A DNA stretch of 64,000 bases from BCD1 sp942492125 (GCA_942492125.1 CALODM010000039.1:128526-192525); one strand, 5' to 3'. Counted from the first letter of the stretch, positions 9,274-18,648 are shown. The notes: a model not told the origin generated them from the sequence alone. Made by a program: numbers and translations.

Positions 9274-10506
9274 ATGACTCAAAAAATATTAACAGATCAA
9301 AAGTTTCCGTTTTGCCCCGGTTGCGGGCATGGTGTCGCAGTGAAAAATATTTCAAAAGCGCTCACAGCATTGGATTATACGCCACTGGACGTAGTGGTCG
9401 TCAGTGATATAGGGTGCAGCGGCCTGGTGGATCCTTTGTTTGCAACCCACACCATCCATGGTCTTCATGGCCGTGCTCCGGCCCTTGGGCTTGGAATTTC
9501 TTTGGGATTGACGAGTCCTGAAAAAAAGGTAATTGTAATACAGGGAGACGGTGGGGTGACGATCGGTTTGCAGCATGTACTGGAAGCTGCCAGGCGCAAT
9601 AGCAATATGACGCTGGTTGTACTTAATAACCAGCTTTATGGAATGACCGGAGGTCAGATGAGTGGGTTATCAACCAATGATTTTAAGGAGTATAAACATT
9701 TTCCGGATACAGCGCCACCCTTTGATATTGTCAAACTGGCTCATCAGGCAGGGGCGGGTTACGCGGTACGGGTAACTGACCCAAAAGATATGGAGGGTAA
9801 ATTGAAGCAAGCCTTTGCTTTTAGTGGATTTGCTATTGTGGAAATATCCAGTATGTGTACCTCCTATGCCTACAAGAAACTGAGTGAATTCAAAGGAGTG
9901 CTTTATGATGCGGTAGACCTTCACAACGAACGTGAAACAGCGGAATATAGGTATGAAGAAACAGATTCGCTATTTGAACAAAGGGATATACTGACTAAGG
10001 CATTTGAATCAAAAATTCAGGGAAAGGTTGGTGTAGTCATAGCCGGATCTGCAGGGGGCGGTGTACAATCTGCTGCTAAATTGCTGGCGAATGCCGGAAT
10101 AATGTCGGGGTTGCATACTACGATGAAAGGGGAGTACCCTATTACGGTCGGAACCGGATTTTCCGCGGCTGAGGTGATCTTTTCAACGGAACCCATCCAC
10201 TACACGGGCCTGGAAGCTCCTGACTTTATCATCATGCTTACAAAGGATGGGTTTAATAAAGTCAAGGGAAGAATTAAACCCAGAACAAAGGTAATTGCGG
10301 ATGATGAGTTAAAACCAGATTATGAACAATCAGCGGATTTTCAGCCACTGTTAAAAGCAGGCGGAAAAAAAGGAGCTGCGCTCAAAGGGGTGTTGCATTG
10401 GGTTGAAACCACTAACTTAATTTCCCGGGAGGCATTTTTTGCAGCTGTGGGAAGACACAAATATGCTGCGGCTTTACTGGAATCGCTAGGGGAATTAACG
10501 GTTTGA
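9274..10506 (+). CDS. korB: 2-oxoacid:ferredoxin oxidoreductase, beta subunit with C-terminal gamma domain (KorB-gamma fusion)
   Basis: A 410-residue protein. Residues 1 to about 245 are the ThDP-binding beta subunit: FCPGCGHG, SDIGCSGLVDPLF, GDGGVTIGLQHV with the following LNN, and GMTGGQMS. From about residue 250 it continues with a gamma (catalytic) domain: GVVIAGSAGGGVQSAAKLL, the GEYPITVGTGFSAAEVIFS stretch, and LEAPDFIIMLTKDG. Beta subunits usually end near residue 300-340 without it. Together with the gamma-less KorA upstream, the pair holds one full alpha-beta-gamma set in an unusual arrangement. A stem-loop follows the stop codon. Confidence 0.88.
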   Translation: MTQKILTDQKFPFCPGCGHGVAVKNISKALTALDYTPLDVVVVSDIGCSGLVDPLFATHTIHGLHGRAPALGLGISLGLTSPEKKVIVIQGDGGVTIGLQHVLEAARRNSNMTLVVLNNQLYGMTGGQMSGLSTNDFKEYKHFPDTAPPFDIVKLAHQAGAGYAVRVTDPKDMEGKLKQAFAFSGFAIVEISSMCTSYAYKKLSEFKGVLYDAVDLHNERETAEYRYEETDSLFEQRDILTKAFESKIQGKVGVVIAGSAGGGVQSAAKLLANAGIMSGLHTTMKGEYPITVGTGFSAAEVIFSTEPIHYTGLEAPDFIIMLTKDGFNKVKGRIKPRTKVIADDELKPDYEQSADFQPLLKAGGKKGAALKGVLHWVETTNLISREAFFAAVGRHKYAAALLESLGELTV

Positions 10507-10510
10507 TTAA

Positions 10511-10582
10511 CCCTTGCCTTTTGTAACTTTGGTTACCAATACCCCAAAGTGGCAAGGGAGATTGATACTGTAATTTTTTTAA
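10511..10582 (+). terminator. Probable intrinsic terminator after korB
   Basis: CCCTTGCC (10511-10518) pairs with GGCAAGGG (10551-10558), and ACTTTGG (10526-10532) pairs with CCAAAGT (10544-10550). This gives a two-part stem with a 7-base bulge on the left. A T7 run comes about 17 bases later (10574-10580). The bulge and the distance to the T-run make it a weaker candidate than the other terminators. Confidence 0.45.
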
Positions 10583-10955
10583 ATCGAAACCTCATTGTTG
10601 AAGCTGGAGGCAGGTTAGACATTTTGCATTCTTTGTTCACAATTCAGCCAGTTTTGACTAGAAAAGGAATTTATTTAATGTTTCCATTTTTTTTTGATCA
10701 TGCCAAAAAAAAATGACTGCGGCCGAGCGATCAAAATCTTTTCTTTTGAAAGACTATGGACATGATTTTTTTTAAAATTGGCATATACTGTAGGTCAATT
10801 TTTTATTTAATTTAATGTATTGGTTTAAAAATCAAGGGCTTATTGGATAAACAGGCTGAAAGGTAAACCCTTTGCCGAAATTAATATTCCAATTTACATT
10901 TTTTTATAAACAACTCAATATTAGGTTGATAGGATTAAAAAGTTACCTTGAATAC
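10583..10955. other. Intergenic stretch without a recognised gene
   Basis: AT-rich DNA with several T8-T9 tracts and no supported open reading frame on either strand. No RNA gene could be recognised. Confidence 0.5.
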
Positions 10956-10986
10956 TTTGAACAGATATAAAAATCATTTATCTTTG
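10956..10986 (+). promoter_or_regulatory. Consensus Bacteroidota promoter (TTTG-N19-TATCTTTG)
   Basis: A -33 TTTG at 10956-10959 and a -7 TATCTTTG at 10979-10986, separated by 19 bases, match the Bacteroidota sigma-70 consensus well. Transcription would start near 10993, giving the DUF5606 gene a leader of about 120 bases that contains alternative inverted repeats. Confidence 0.6.
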
Positions 10987-11015
10987 CTTCGAACTTGATG
11001 AGGAATTACCCCCAC

Positions 11016-11106
11016 CTATTTCCTTATTGGCATCTACATTTTCAATCCACAGTCTTAAATATTTCCTTTTGTTTGTACATTTGTGCCCCAAACAAAAAGG
11101 AAATAG
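11016..11106 (+). promoter_or_regulatory. Leader with mutually exclusive stems before the DUF5606 start
   Basis: The segment just before the ATG (about 11089-11106, holding the A-rich AAGGAAATAG ribosome-binding region) can pair with either of two upstream segments: CTATTTCCTT at 11016-11025, or ATTTCCTTTTGTTTG at 11061-11075 (15-16 bp, one bulged base). The second hairpin encloses a further -7-like TACATTTG (11076-11083). The layout would allow translational control by switching structure, or could be an operator palindrome over a second promoter. This is inference from pairing only. Confidence 0.4.
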
Positions 11107-11112
11107 CTTATT

Positions 11113-11541
11113 ATGAATTTTGATGAGATTATCGCGGTGAGCGGCCTGGGTGGCCTGTACCGCATGGTTGCAAACCGAAGTAATGGTTTGATTGTTGAAG
11201 AACTCGGTTCCGGCAAGCGTCGATTTGCGTCAGCCAGGAAGCATCAGTTCACTCCATTAGCCTCCATTGGTATTTATACGGATGACGGTGATACGCTGGA
11301 ACTGAAGAAAGTTTTTCGCAACATGAACGATCAATTCGATGACAATCCTCCCCCTGATTTGAATAGTTCCGGGGAAGATCTAAGAGAATATTTCAGTGAT
11401 GTTTTACCCAATTACGATCCGGACAGGGTGAAAGTTGCCGATATTAAGAAAGTAATAAAATGGTTTGTCTTCCTCAGCGAGGGAAAAATGTTATCCCTTG
11501 AAGACAATACTGACGACACGAATAATAATCCAGAGGAATAA
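11113..11541 (+). CDS. DUF5606 domain protein
   Basis: A 142-residue cytoplasmic protein that opens with MNFDEIIAVSGLGGLYRMV and continues with a strand-rich domain (GLIVEELGSGKRRFASAR, TPLASIGIYTDDGDTLEL). It ends in an acidic, Asn-rich tail. This is the DUF5606 family, conserved across Bacteroidota with no established function. The N-terminal 90 or so residues look like a compact SH3/KOW-like barrel, but that is a guess. The M3 peptidase follows after 68 bases, so the two may be co-transcribed. Confidence 0.85.
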   Translation: MNFDEIIAVSGLGGLYRMVANRSNGLIVEELGSGKRRFASARKHQFTPLASIGIYTDDGDTLELKKVFRNMNDQFDDNPPPDLNSSGEDLREYFSDVLPNYDPDRVKVADIKKVIKWFVFLSEGKMLSLEDNTDDTNNNPEE

Positions 11542-11609
11542 ATTTATTTATTTCCGGACGACCTGACGCGGAAAACTTTTAGCGTTTTTCCGTTGGAAAA
11601 AATAATATT

Positions 11610-13334
11610 ATGAGAGCTACTGACGAATCTGTTCGACAGGAGGATATTTTTATATCAAACCGATTTAAGGTGACATCCTGGAACGCGTTGCAGCCTTATT
11701 ACGACGACCTTGCTCAAAGGCAATTGTCAGATGTTAAGGATTTGGAACAATGGATAATAGACCGTAGTAAATTAGAGGCAATTGTAAGTGAGGCTTTTGG
11801 ATGGCGCTATATTAATATCACAAGAGACAGTGCAGATGAACAAGCAGCTATGTTGTATCAACAAGCCATACAAGAGCTCGCTCCACAGATTTATGCTTAC
11901 GAAAATGTTCTCAATAAAAAGTTGGTAGATTCTCCCTATTTCGATAACCTGGATAAAGACAAGTTTTTTATTTATTGTCGGAATGTAAAAAATGCTGTAG
12001 AGCTCTTCAACGAAAAGAATATTCCTATCTCCACAGAAGTACAGCTCAAATCCAAAGAACACGGTAAAATATTTTCTGAAATGACCATCGGTGTACACGG
12101 TGTTCAAATGACTTTGCAAAAGGCAGGTTCTCTGCTTGAAGAGACAGATCGTGTTTACCGCGAAAGTATCTATCACAAAATAAATCAGCGTATTCTCCAG
12201 GATAACGAACCCCTGGAGGATCTTTTTGATAATCTGCTTGTGAAACGTCACCACATGGCGTTGAATGCAGGTTTCGAAAATTTCCGTGATTATAAATTTG
12301 CGGCACTTGGCCGTTTTGATTATTCCGTTAAGGATTGTCTTGAATTTCATGATTCCATCCAGCATGAAATACTGCCCCTCCTGGATGCACTCAATCGCTA
12401 CCGGAAAGAAAAACTTGGTCTCGACGTATTAAGACCTTGGGATATTCATGTGGATACCAATGCCAAACAACCTTTGCGTCCATTTGAAACCACAGATGAA
12501 TTGCTGGAAAAAACCATCGTCTGTCTGAATAAGCTCCATCCTGCTTTTGGAAAGAATATTGCGACCATGAGGGAGATGAAGCATCTTGATCTCGGTTCCC
12601 GAAAGGGTAAACGTCCGGGTGGGTATAATATGCCGCTTCACTTGACTGGTGTCCCTTTCATTTTCATGAATGCCACCAATACGCTCAATGACCTGAGGAC
12701 CTTGTTACACGAAAGCGGCCATGCTGTGCACGCTTTTCAGACTGCAGAGTTGGAATTAAATTCTGCGAAAAGGGTTCCTTCTGAAGTCGCTGAACTGGCA
12801 GCAATGACCATGGAGCTGTTGACCATGGATCACTGGGATGTATTCTTCGAAAATGAAGATGATCTCAAAAGAGCCAAGATCAATCAGTTAGAAACTGTGC
12901 TCAAAGTACTGCCCTGGGTCGCTACCATTGATAAATTCCAGCATTGGGTTTATACCAACCCAAATCATAACAGAGAGGAAAGAAAAGCGGCCTGGATGGA
13001 GATCATGAATAATTTCAGGTCGAATGAAATTGACAACTCTGATCTGGAGCACTACTCAGAATATATCTGGCATAAACAATTACACATATTTGAAGTGCCA
13101 TTTTACTATATTGAATACGGAATGGCCCAGTTAGGGGCTATTGCTATCTGGAAAAATTACAGAGAAAATCCTGGCAAAACAATAGACGCGTATATCGATG
13201 CTTTGAAGCTTGGATACACCAAGCCAATCGGTGAAATCTATCAAACAGCGGGTATCTCCTTTAATTTTTCAAGATCATACATCCATGAATTGGGAGCCTT
13301 TGTTAAAAAGGAACTCAAGGATTTACTTCGCTAA
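11610..13334 (+). CDS. M3 family oligoendopeptidase (PepF-like)
   Basis: A 574-residue zinc metallopeptidase without a signal peptide. The active site HExxH is His367-Glu368-Ser-Gly-His371 in LLHESGHAVHA. The third zinc ligand is expected in the following helix (KRVPSEVAELAAM). The long helical N-terminal domain and the length fit the M3 oligoendopeptidases, which cut short cytosolic peptides. The C-terminal YIEYGMAQLGAIAIW and GISFNFSRSYI segments are also typical of the family. Translation begins 68 bases after the DUF5606 stop. Confidence 0.9.
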   Translation: MRATDESVRQEDIFISNRFKVTSWNALQPYYDDLAQRQLSDVKDLEQWIIDRSKLEAIVSEAFGWRYINITRDSADEQAAMLYQQAIQELAPQIYAYENVLNKKLVDSPYFDNLDKDKFFIYCRNVKNAVELFNEKNIPISTEVQLKSKEHGKIFSEMTIGVHGVQMTLQKAGSLLEETDRVYRESIYHKINQRILQDNEPLEDLFDNLLVKRHHMALNAGFENFRDYKFAALGRFDYSVKDCLEFHDSIQHEILPLLDALNRYRKEKLGLDVLRPWDIHVDTNAKQPLRPFETTDELLEKTIVCLNKLHPAFGKNIATMREMKHLDLGSRKGKRPGGYNMPLHLTGVPFIFMNATNTLNDLRTLLHESGHAVHAFQTAELELNSAKRVPSEVAELAAMTMELLTMDHWDVFFENEDDLKRAKINQLETVLKVLPWVATIDKFQHWVYTNPNHNREERKAAWMEIMNNFRSNEIDNSDLEHYSEYIWHKQLHIFEVPFYYIEYGMAQLGAIAIWKNYRENPGKTIDAYIDALKLGYTKPIGEIYQTAGISFNFSRSYIHELGAFVKKELKDLLR

Positions 13335-13506
13335 AATTTAATTTAAACAACATTTACCTGAAGATCCATTCCTTTTCTTCAGTAATGTTATTTTTTACAG
13401 GTGACCTCTCACCTTGAAACACTATACTTTTTTAAACATCCTTCCAACAACCTCAGGAAGGATGTAAAAAAAACGATTCTTCTCGCTGATATCCCCCTTC
13501 AAAGCA

Positions 13507-13514
13507 TATATTTG
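13507..13514 (+). promoter_or_regulatory. -7 box TATATTTG before the glycosyltransferase gene
   Basis: An exact TAnnTTTG match 18 bases before the ATG at 13533. This implies a very short leader. No clear -33 element is visible. Confidence 0.4.
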
Positions 13515-13532
13515 CGCCATAATTGCTGAAAA

Positions 13533-14285
13533 ATGTATAAAGACAAAAAAGTTATTGTGGTGTTGCCCGCCTATAATGCGGCCCAGACATTAGAGCAAAC
13601 CTATAATGAAATTCCTTTTGACCTGGTAGATGAAGTGATCTTGTGCGATGATGCCAGTAAGGACCATACAGCCATACTGGCCAAAGAAATAGGCGTAGAA
13701 CACGTAATCGTTCACGAAACCAATAAAGGGTACGGAGGTAACCAAAAGTCCTTGTATAATAAAGCACTCGAACTCGGCGGCGACATTGTCATCATGTTAC
13801 ACCCGGATTATCAATATACGCCGAAACTTATCCCGGCTATGGTCAATATCATTGGAGATGATCTTTATCCTGTGGTGCTGGGGTCCCGGATTTTGGGTAA
13901 AGGAGCTTTGTCAGGAGGTATGCCACTCTATAAATATATAGCTAACCGTTTCCTGACTCTGTTTCAGAACTGGATGGTCAATTACAAATTGTCTGAATAC
14001 CATACAGGATACAGAGCGTTTAGCGGTGAGGTGCTTCGTTCGATAAACTATAATGAAAATTCTGACGATTTTGTTTTTGACAACGAAATGTTGTCACAGA
14101 TCATTTATGCAGGGTTTCATATCGCTGAGGTTACCTGTCCAACAAAGTATTTTGAAGAGGCCTCTTCAATTAATCTGCCGAGAAGTGCGAAGTACGGTTT
14201 AGGGGTGATTCGGGTGTCTTTTACTCATTTTTTACAAAAACTGGGGGTAGTTAAGTCCAAATTATACAAAAAGCCTGGTGAATAG
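13533..14285 (+). CDS. Family 2 glycosyltransferase (dolichyl-phosphate-mannose-synthase-like)
   Basis: A 250-residue GT-A glycosyltransferase. It begins with KVIVVLPAYNAAQTLEQTY, followed by ILCDDASKDHT and HETNKGYGGNQKSLYN. The metal-binding acidic motif is in MLHPDYQY. The later motif FDNEMLSQIIYAGFHIAEV is typical of DPM1/GT2 enzymes. It probably transfers a sugar from an NDP-sugar or to a lipid phosphate; the substrate cannot be told. There is no C-terminal membrane segment. It stands alone with non-coding DNA on both sides. Confidence 0.88.
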   Translation: MYKDKKVIVVLPAYNAAQTLEQTYNEIPFDLVDEVILCDDASKDHTAILAKEIGVEHVIVHETNKGYGGNQKSLYNKALELGGDIVIMLHPDYQYTPKLIPAMVNIIGDDLYPVVLGSRILGKGALSGGMPLYKYIANRFLTLFQNWMVNYKLSEYHTGYRAFSGEVLRSINYNENSDDFVFDNEMLSQIIYAGFHIAEVTCPTKYFEEASSINLPRSAKYGLGVIRVSFTHFLQKLGVVKSKLYKKPGE

Positions 14286-14553
14286 TGAGGTTTTGAAGGG
14301 CGGGAGAATCGGGATACCCTTGTTTAAAAACAAGCGGATTGGTCAAATACGAAAACATTAATCCGTCGTTCCCTAAATTCCTTGTTCTCTTAAAATTACT
14401 GGGTAGAGATGGCTTTTTTCCCGAGATAAATACAGACAAGTATGAGTGTGTAGGTAAGTGTTGCTGGCATAGTCTAGTCCTGTTTTGTTTAAAGTCTGCC
14501 TATCTAACGCTCAAAAGTACCTTTTTAGTTGATTTTGATACCATTTATTTTGC

Positions 14554-15342
14554 ATGAGATCTGACATTATAGAATTTCTGGACCAAAAAGTAAGCCAAAT
14601 CAATACTCCGGATTACATCCCCGGGGATCCCATCAGCATTCCCCATAGTTATCAGAAATTGCAGGACATCGAGATCACAGCCTTTTGGACGGCCATGCTG
14701 GCTTGGGGCAAACGCAGTATCATCATCAATAATTCGAGAGCTTTGTTTGATTTGATGGATGGAGCCCCTCACGATTTTATCCTGAATCATGAAGAAAAAG
14801 ACCGGCAACGGTTCGAAAATTTCAAGCACCGCACTTTTCAATATACCGATACCTTGTATTTTCTTGAATTTTTCCAAAATTTTTATCGCGAGCATGACAG
14901 CCTGGAGGATGCTTTTGTGCGATTTCTCGATCCTGACGATGAACATGTCGGGCCGGCGTTGATCGGGTTTCACGAACTGTTTTTTAGTTTGCCGGTGGCT
15001 CCCCAACGTACGCGCAAACACGTTTCCACGCCCAAAAGGAATTCTGCCTGTAAACGACTCAATATGTTCCTCCGGTGGATGGTGAGAAAAGATGAGCAGG
15101 GAGTGGATTTTGGGTTGTGGAATCAGATTAATCCCAGTCAGCTATTAATTCCCCTGGATGTCCATGTAGACAGGGTGGCCAGGAAATTGGGGCTCTTACA
15201 TCGCCGGCAAACGGATTGGAAAGCATTGATGGAACTCATGGAAGTTTTGCGATCTTTCGATCCGGAAGATCCGGGGAAGTACGACTATGCGTTGTTTGGA
15301 ATAGGTGTCTTGGGTGAGATGGATTCGCTCGGGATCCATTGA
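14554..15342 (+). CDS. TIGR02757 family protein (DUF2400)
   Basis: A 262-residue cytoplasmic protein with the family landmarks PDYIPGDPISIPHSY, DIEITAFWTAMLAWGKRSIIINN, KRLNMFLRWMVRKDEQGVDFGLW and LLIPLDVHVDRVARKLG. These helices resemble helix-hairpin-helix DNA glycosylase folds, and the family is often compared with them, but no activity is established. The ATG at 14554 follows TTTATTTTGC. Conservation of the whole length argues for a functional gene. Confidence 0.85.
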   Translation: MRSDIIEFLDQKVSQINTPDYIPGDPISIPHSYQKLQDIEITAFWTAMLAWGKRSIIINNSRALFDLMDGAPHDFILNHEEKDRQRFENFKHRTFQYTDTLYFLEFFQNFYREHDSLEDAFVRFLDPDDEHVGPALIGFHELFFSLPVAPQRTRKHVSTPKRNSACKRLNMFLRWMVRKDEQGVDFGLWNQINPSQLLIPLDVHVDRVARKLGLLHRRQTDWKALMELMEVLRSFDPEDPGKYDYALFGIGVLGEMDSLGIH

Positions 15343-15577
15343 AGCGAATTTGCCCTGTTGACTCCTCATTAGACGAATAAAAAATCGTAGCTCCTGGTTT
15401 TGAAATATTTTTAATTTATCGCTGTTTTTTTACAATAATTTCGTTAATTTTTAAGATAATCTGATTTTTTTAAAAAAAATATAATAATCCTCTGTTCTGA
15501 TTGATAAAAATCATTACATCTTTCGTCGTTTTAGCTTACCTTTTTCACGTTGTTAAACCTAACCAAACTTCGGAATT

Positions 15578-16708
15578 ATGAACGACAAAGTAATGGATCT
15601 TGCCGGTCCTGGCATCGGCACTTATGAAGAAGTAGAAAAAGTACTTCCCAAAAATTATCAATCACATTTAACACCTAAAGAGACGCAAATTGCGATTAAA
15701 GCCGCCAAAGATTATATCGAGAACGGGTTGGCAGAGGAACTGAACCTCATGATGGTTACCGTACCCCTCATTGTCGATAAAAACAGCGGGGTTAATGACT
15801 ATCTCGACCGGGATGGTTCCCGGACGCCGGTAGAGTTTTATATTTCCAACGACCATGGCAAAAACCCAATAGAGGCTCAGGTGGTGCAGGCTGCTACCAA
15901 ATGGAAAAGGGTAGCCCTTCAACAATTTGGCCTGGAAGTAGGAGAAGGAATCAATACGGATATGCGTGCCATTCGCAAAGATTATTTCCTGGATCACGAT
16001 CACAGTGCTTATGTCGATCAGTGGGATTGGGAAAAAGTGATGACTTCAGACCAGCGTAACCTGGAATTTTTAACGGATATCGTTAAGAAGATCTGGAAAG
16101 TACTGGTAGGTGCTCAACGCCATGTCCAGGAATTATTTCCACAACTGAATGATGACAGGTATCCAAATCTGCCGGAAGAATTGGTATTCCTGCATGCGGA
16201 AGAAATCCTGGAGATGTTCCCGGATCTGCCACGTAAGCAAAGAGAAACCGAAATTCTTCAGAAATATCCTGCCGTTTTCATCTATGGTATCGGCTGGACA
16301 CTGGAGGATGGTTATCCGCACGAAATGAGAGCACCGGATTATGACGACTGGGTAACACCAACCATTACCAAGAATGGTAAACTCATGCACGGTCTCAATG
16401 GGGACATTCTGGTTTGGAATCATGTGACCCAGCGTCGACACGAATTATCTTCTATGGGTATCCGCGTGAATGAAAAAACCTTACGTCAACAACTCGAGAT
16501 CACCGGACAACTTGACTTCCTGAAATTGCCCTACCACAAGGCTATCATGAACAAAGAATTGCCGTTGAGTATTGGTGGTGGAATCGGTCAATCACGCGTT
16601 GATCAATTGTTGTTGAAAAAAGCACATATCGGTGAAGTAAGTTGCACGGTCTGGCCGAATAAACTCAAAGAGATCTGCAAAGAGAAAAATATTCATGTAA
16701 TCGAATAA
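15578..16708 (+). CDS. asnA: Aspartate-ammonia ligase (AsnA-type asparagine synthetase)
   Basis: A 376-residue enzyme that makes asparagine from aspartate, ammonia and ATP. The fold is that of class II aminoacyl-tRNA synthetases. Matching signatures are VTVPLIVDKNSGVNDYLDRDG, the AATKWKRVAL stretch, MRAIRKDYFLDHDHSAYVDQWDWE, and the C-terminal SIGGGIGQSRVDQLLL with EVSCTVWP. It is slightly longer than the roughly 330 residues of E. coli AsnA because of an extra segment near residues 190-230. This ammonia-dependent form is common in Bacteroidota. It is expressed alone. Confidence 0.93.
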   Translation: MNDKVMDLAGPGIGTYEEVEKVLPKNYQSHLTPKETQIAIKAAKDYIENGLAEELNLMMVTVPLIVDKNSGVNDYLDRDGSRTPVEFYISNDHGKNPIEAQVVQAATKWKRVALQQFGLEVGEGINTDMRAIRKDYFLDHDHSAYVDQWDWEKVMTSDQRNLEFLTDIVKKIWKVLVGAQRHVQELFPQLNDDRYPNLPEELVFLHAEEILEMFPDLPRKQRETEILQKYPAVFIYGIGWTLEDGYPHEMRAPDYDDWVTPTITKNGKLMHGLNGDILVWNHVTQRRHELSSMGIRVNEKTLRQQLEITGQLDFLKLPYHKAIMNKELPLSIGGGIGQSRVDQLLLKKAHIGEVSCTVWPNKLKEICKEKNIHVIE

Positions 16709-16856
16709 TTTAACAGGAAACGGCAAACGGTGAACGAATGACGGCGTGCGGCTATGGTTAACCAAGGTATTTTGATCATAAACCCTAAGTCGCAGGCCGT
16801 CCCTCGTCCTTCTTAAATGGTCAATCCTTCACCGTACCTCTGTTACTTTATCCGTT

Positions 16857-18446
16857 TCACCCTGCCCTCTTTTTTAGGATCCGCTGTTTTTCGCTCGGGT
16901 CACTTTCTGTATGTTGTCGGTTTACGGCTACAACGGTATAAGTATATAACTTGCCGTCCTTAGCTGTTTCGTCCATGAAAATGTATTTCTTTTCGGAGGT
17001 GCCAAAAGGTAGTATGTGCAGGATGTTTTTGGGGCTTTCAAAATCTATTTCCTGATCTACAATGGTTTCAAATCGATAAATGACATAATAAAATGGCGGG
17101 TTTTCCAAATCACCTTTGGCCAATTTCCATTTTAACCTCACATCGTCGCCACGGCGTTTGATCTTTCGGAAATTTGGGGGAGCCTGCTTGCGAAGTTCCA
17201 GGCTTTTCGTTTCCGGTAGCATAGCGGGAAGGTTATAGAATTTTGCCAGGGTATCCTTGAGTCCTGTAGGCTTTTTAAGAATGGATCTGGAACTGAAATA
17301 AATGCTGCCTAATATCTTGGAGTTATTGCGATTGAGGAATATCTGTTTGGGGATTTCATTCCCATCGTGCCAGGCAGGTTCCGGGTTTTCATTGACCTTA
17401 TAGGCTGCCTGGCCAATGTATAAGTTACATTTACCTGCCTGGATAGCCCACCAGTCGGCCAGGATAGCATAATCCGCTGGTTCAAATCCAATATGCCAGT
17501 AGAGTTGCGGGGCGATATAATCCACCCATCCGTTTCTCATCCAATGAACAACATCGGCATACAGGTCATCATAGCAGGTTACCCCTGCTCGGGTAGCCGA
17601 ACCAAAAGGGTCATCTGCCCTGTTTCGCCAGACCCCAAAAGGGCTGATACCAAATTTGACGTGAGGTTTGAGTTCTTTGATTTTGGCAGAAACGCTTTCC
17701 ACCAGTTTATTGACATTGTCCCGGCGCCAATTGCCGATGTCGTTGTAAAAAGCACCATAAAAACGGAAATCAAGGCTGTCAGGATAAACTTCTCCCTTTT
17801 TTGGATAGGGATAAAAATAATCATCAAAATGGATCCCGTCCACATCATAATTCTCCACCACCTCTGTGACAATATCCACAATATGGGTCCTCACCTCGGG
17901 CATGGCGGGGTTCAGGTAGTAGCGCCTACCGTATTCCACCATCCATTCCGGATGCTGGAACAATACGTGATTGACAGACAGTTGACTGCTGTCGAGATTC
18001 ATGGTAGCCCGGTAAGGGTTCATCCAGGCGTGGAACTCCATACCTCTTTTGTGCGTTTCTTCCACCATGAATTTTAATGGGTCAAACTCCTCTTCCGGCC
18101 TCAGGCCTTGCTGGCCCGTCAGGTATGCTGACCAGGGAGCGAGTTTGGATGGGTAGAAGGCATCAGCTGCCGGACGTACCTGGAAAAGGATGGCATTAAA
18201 ACCCATTGCCTCATATTTATCCAGCATGTTTTTATATTGTTCCTGGATGGCAATTCTGTTAGTAGTCCTGGTCTCAGGAAAGTCGATATTAGCGACTGTA
18301 GCCACCCAAACTCCTCTGAACTCCCTTTTTTGAGGGTGATTGAGCGATTTTTGCTGACTCGCCAAAGACAAGGGTAAAAATAAGGCCATCAATAAGAGTG
18401 CCCATACCGGCATAGTTGAAAACCCGGGTTGTTGTTCCGTTCTCAT
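16857..18446 (-). CDS. GHL10-type glycoside hydrolase, secreted
   Basis: A 529-residue protein with a signal peptide ending near LASQQ; an internal ATG at 18413 gives a more compact signal and may be the real start. The catalytic barrel (residues about 40-400) has GVWVATVANIDFPE, FHAWMNPYR, DGIHFDDYFYPYP with paired acidic residues, and APQLYWHIG. This matches glycosyl-hydrolase-like 10 (DUF187), related to peptidoglycan- or glucan-acting enzymes. The last 100 residues (RKIKRRGDDVRLKW...YVIYRFE) form a fibronectin-III-like domain. The true substrate is unknown. Confidence 0.85.
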   Translation of the reverse strand: MRTEQQPGFSTMPVWALLLMALFLPLSLASQQKSLNHPQKREFRGVWVATVANIDFPETRTTNRIAIQEQYKNMLDKYEAMGFNAILFQVRPAADAFYPSKLAPWSAYLTGQQGLRPEEEFDPLKFMVEETHKRGMEFHAWMNPYRATMNLDSSQLSVNHVLFQHPEWMVEYGRRYYLNPAMPEVRTHIVDIVTEVVENYDVDGIHFDDYFYPYPKKGEVYPDSLDFRFYGAFYNDIGNWRRDNVNKLVESVSAKIKELKPHVKFGISPFGVWRNRADDPFGSATRAGVTCYDDLYADVVHWMRNGWVDYIAPQLYWHIGFEPADYAILADWWAIQAGKCNLYIGQAAYKVNENPEPAWHDGNEIPKQIFLNRNNSKILGSIYFSSRSILKKPTGLKDTLAKFYNLPAMLPETKSLELRKQAPPNFRKIKRRGDDVRLKWKLAKGDLENPPFYYVIYRFETIVDQEIDFESPKNILHILPFGTSEKKYIFMDETAKDGKLYTYTVVAVNRQHTESDPSEKQRILKKRAG

Positions 18447-18648
18447 GGATGATGTTTTTCTTTTTAATAAACAGGGGGGATTTTCAAATTTAATATTCCT
18501 TGAGCAGATTACGTTAAAAATGACCTAAAAACCGCTCAAACATTTTGTTAGGAAGCAGGGAAAGCCCTCCGAAGTCCTTTCGCTATCAGGTAATACAACC
18601 CCTGGTTAATTTAGGAATTAACCCCAAACCCGAAACTATAAACCTGTA

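Noticed and set aside
14339..14557. 72-codon frame before the TIGR02757 gene
   Set aside because: Overlaps the start of a convincing gene, has no recognisable motif and lies in a promoter-like AT-rich leader.
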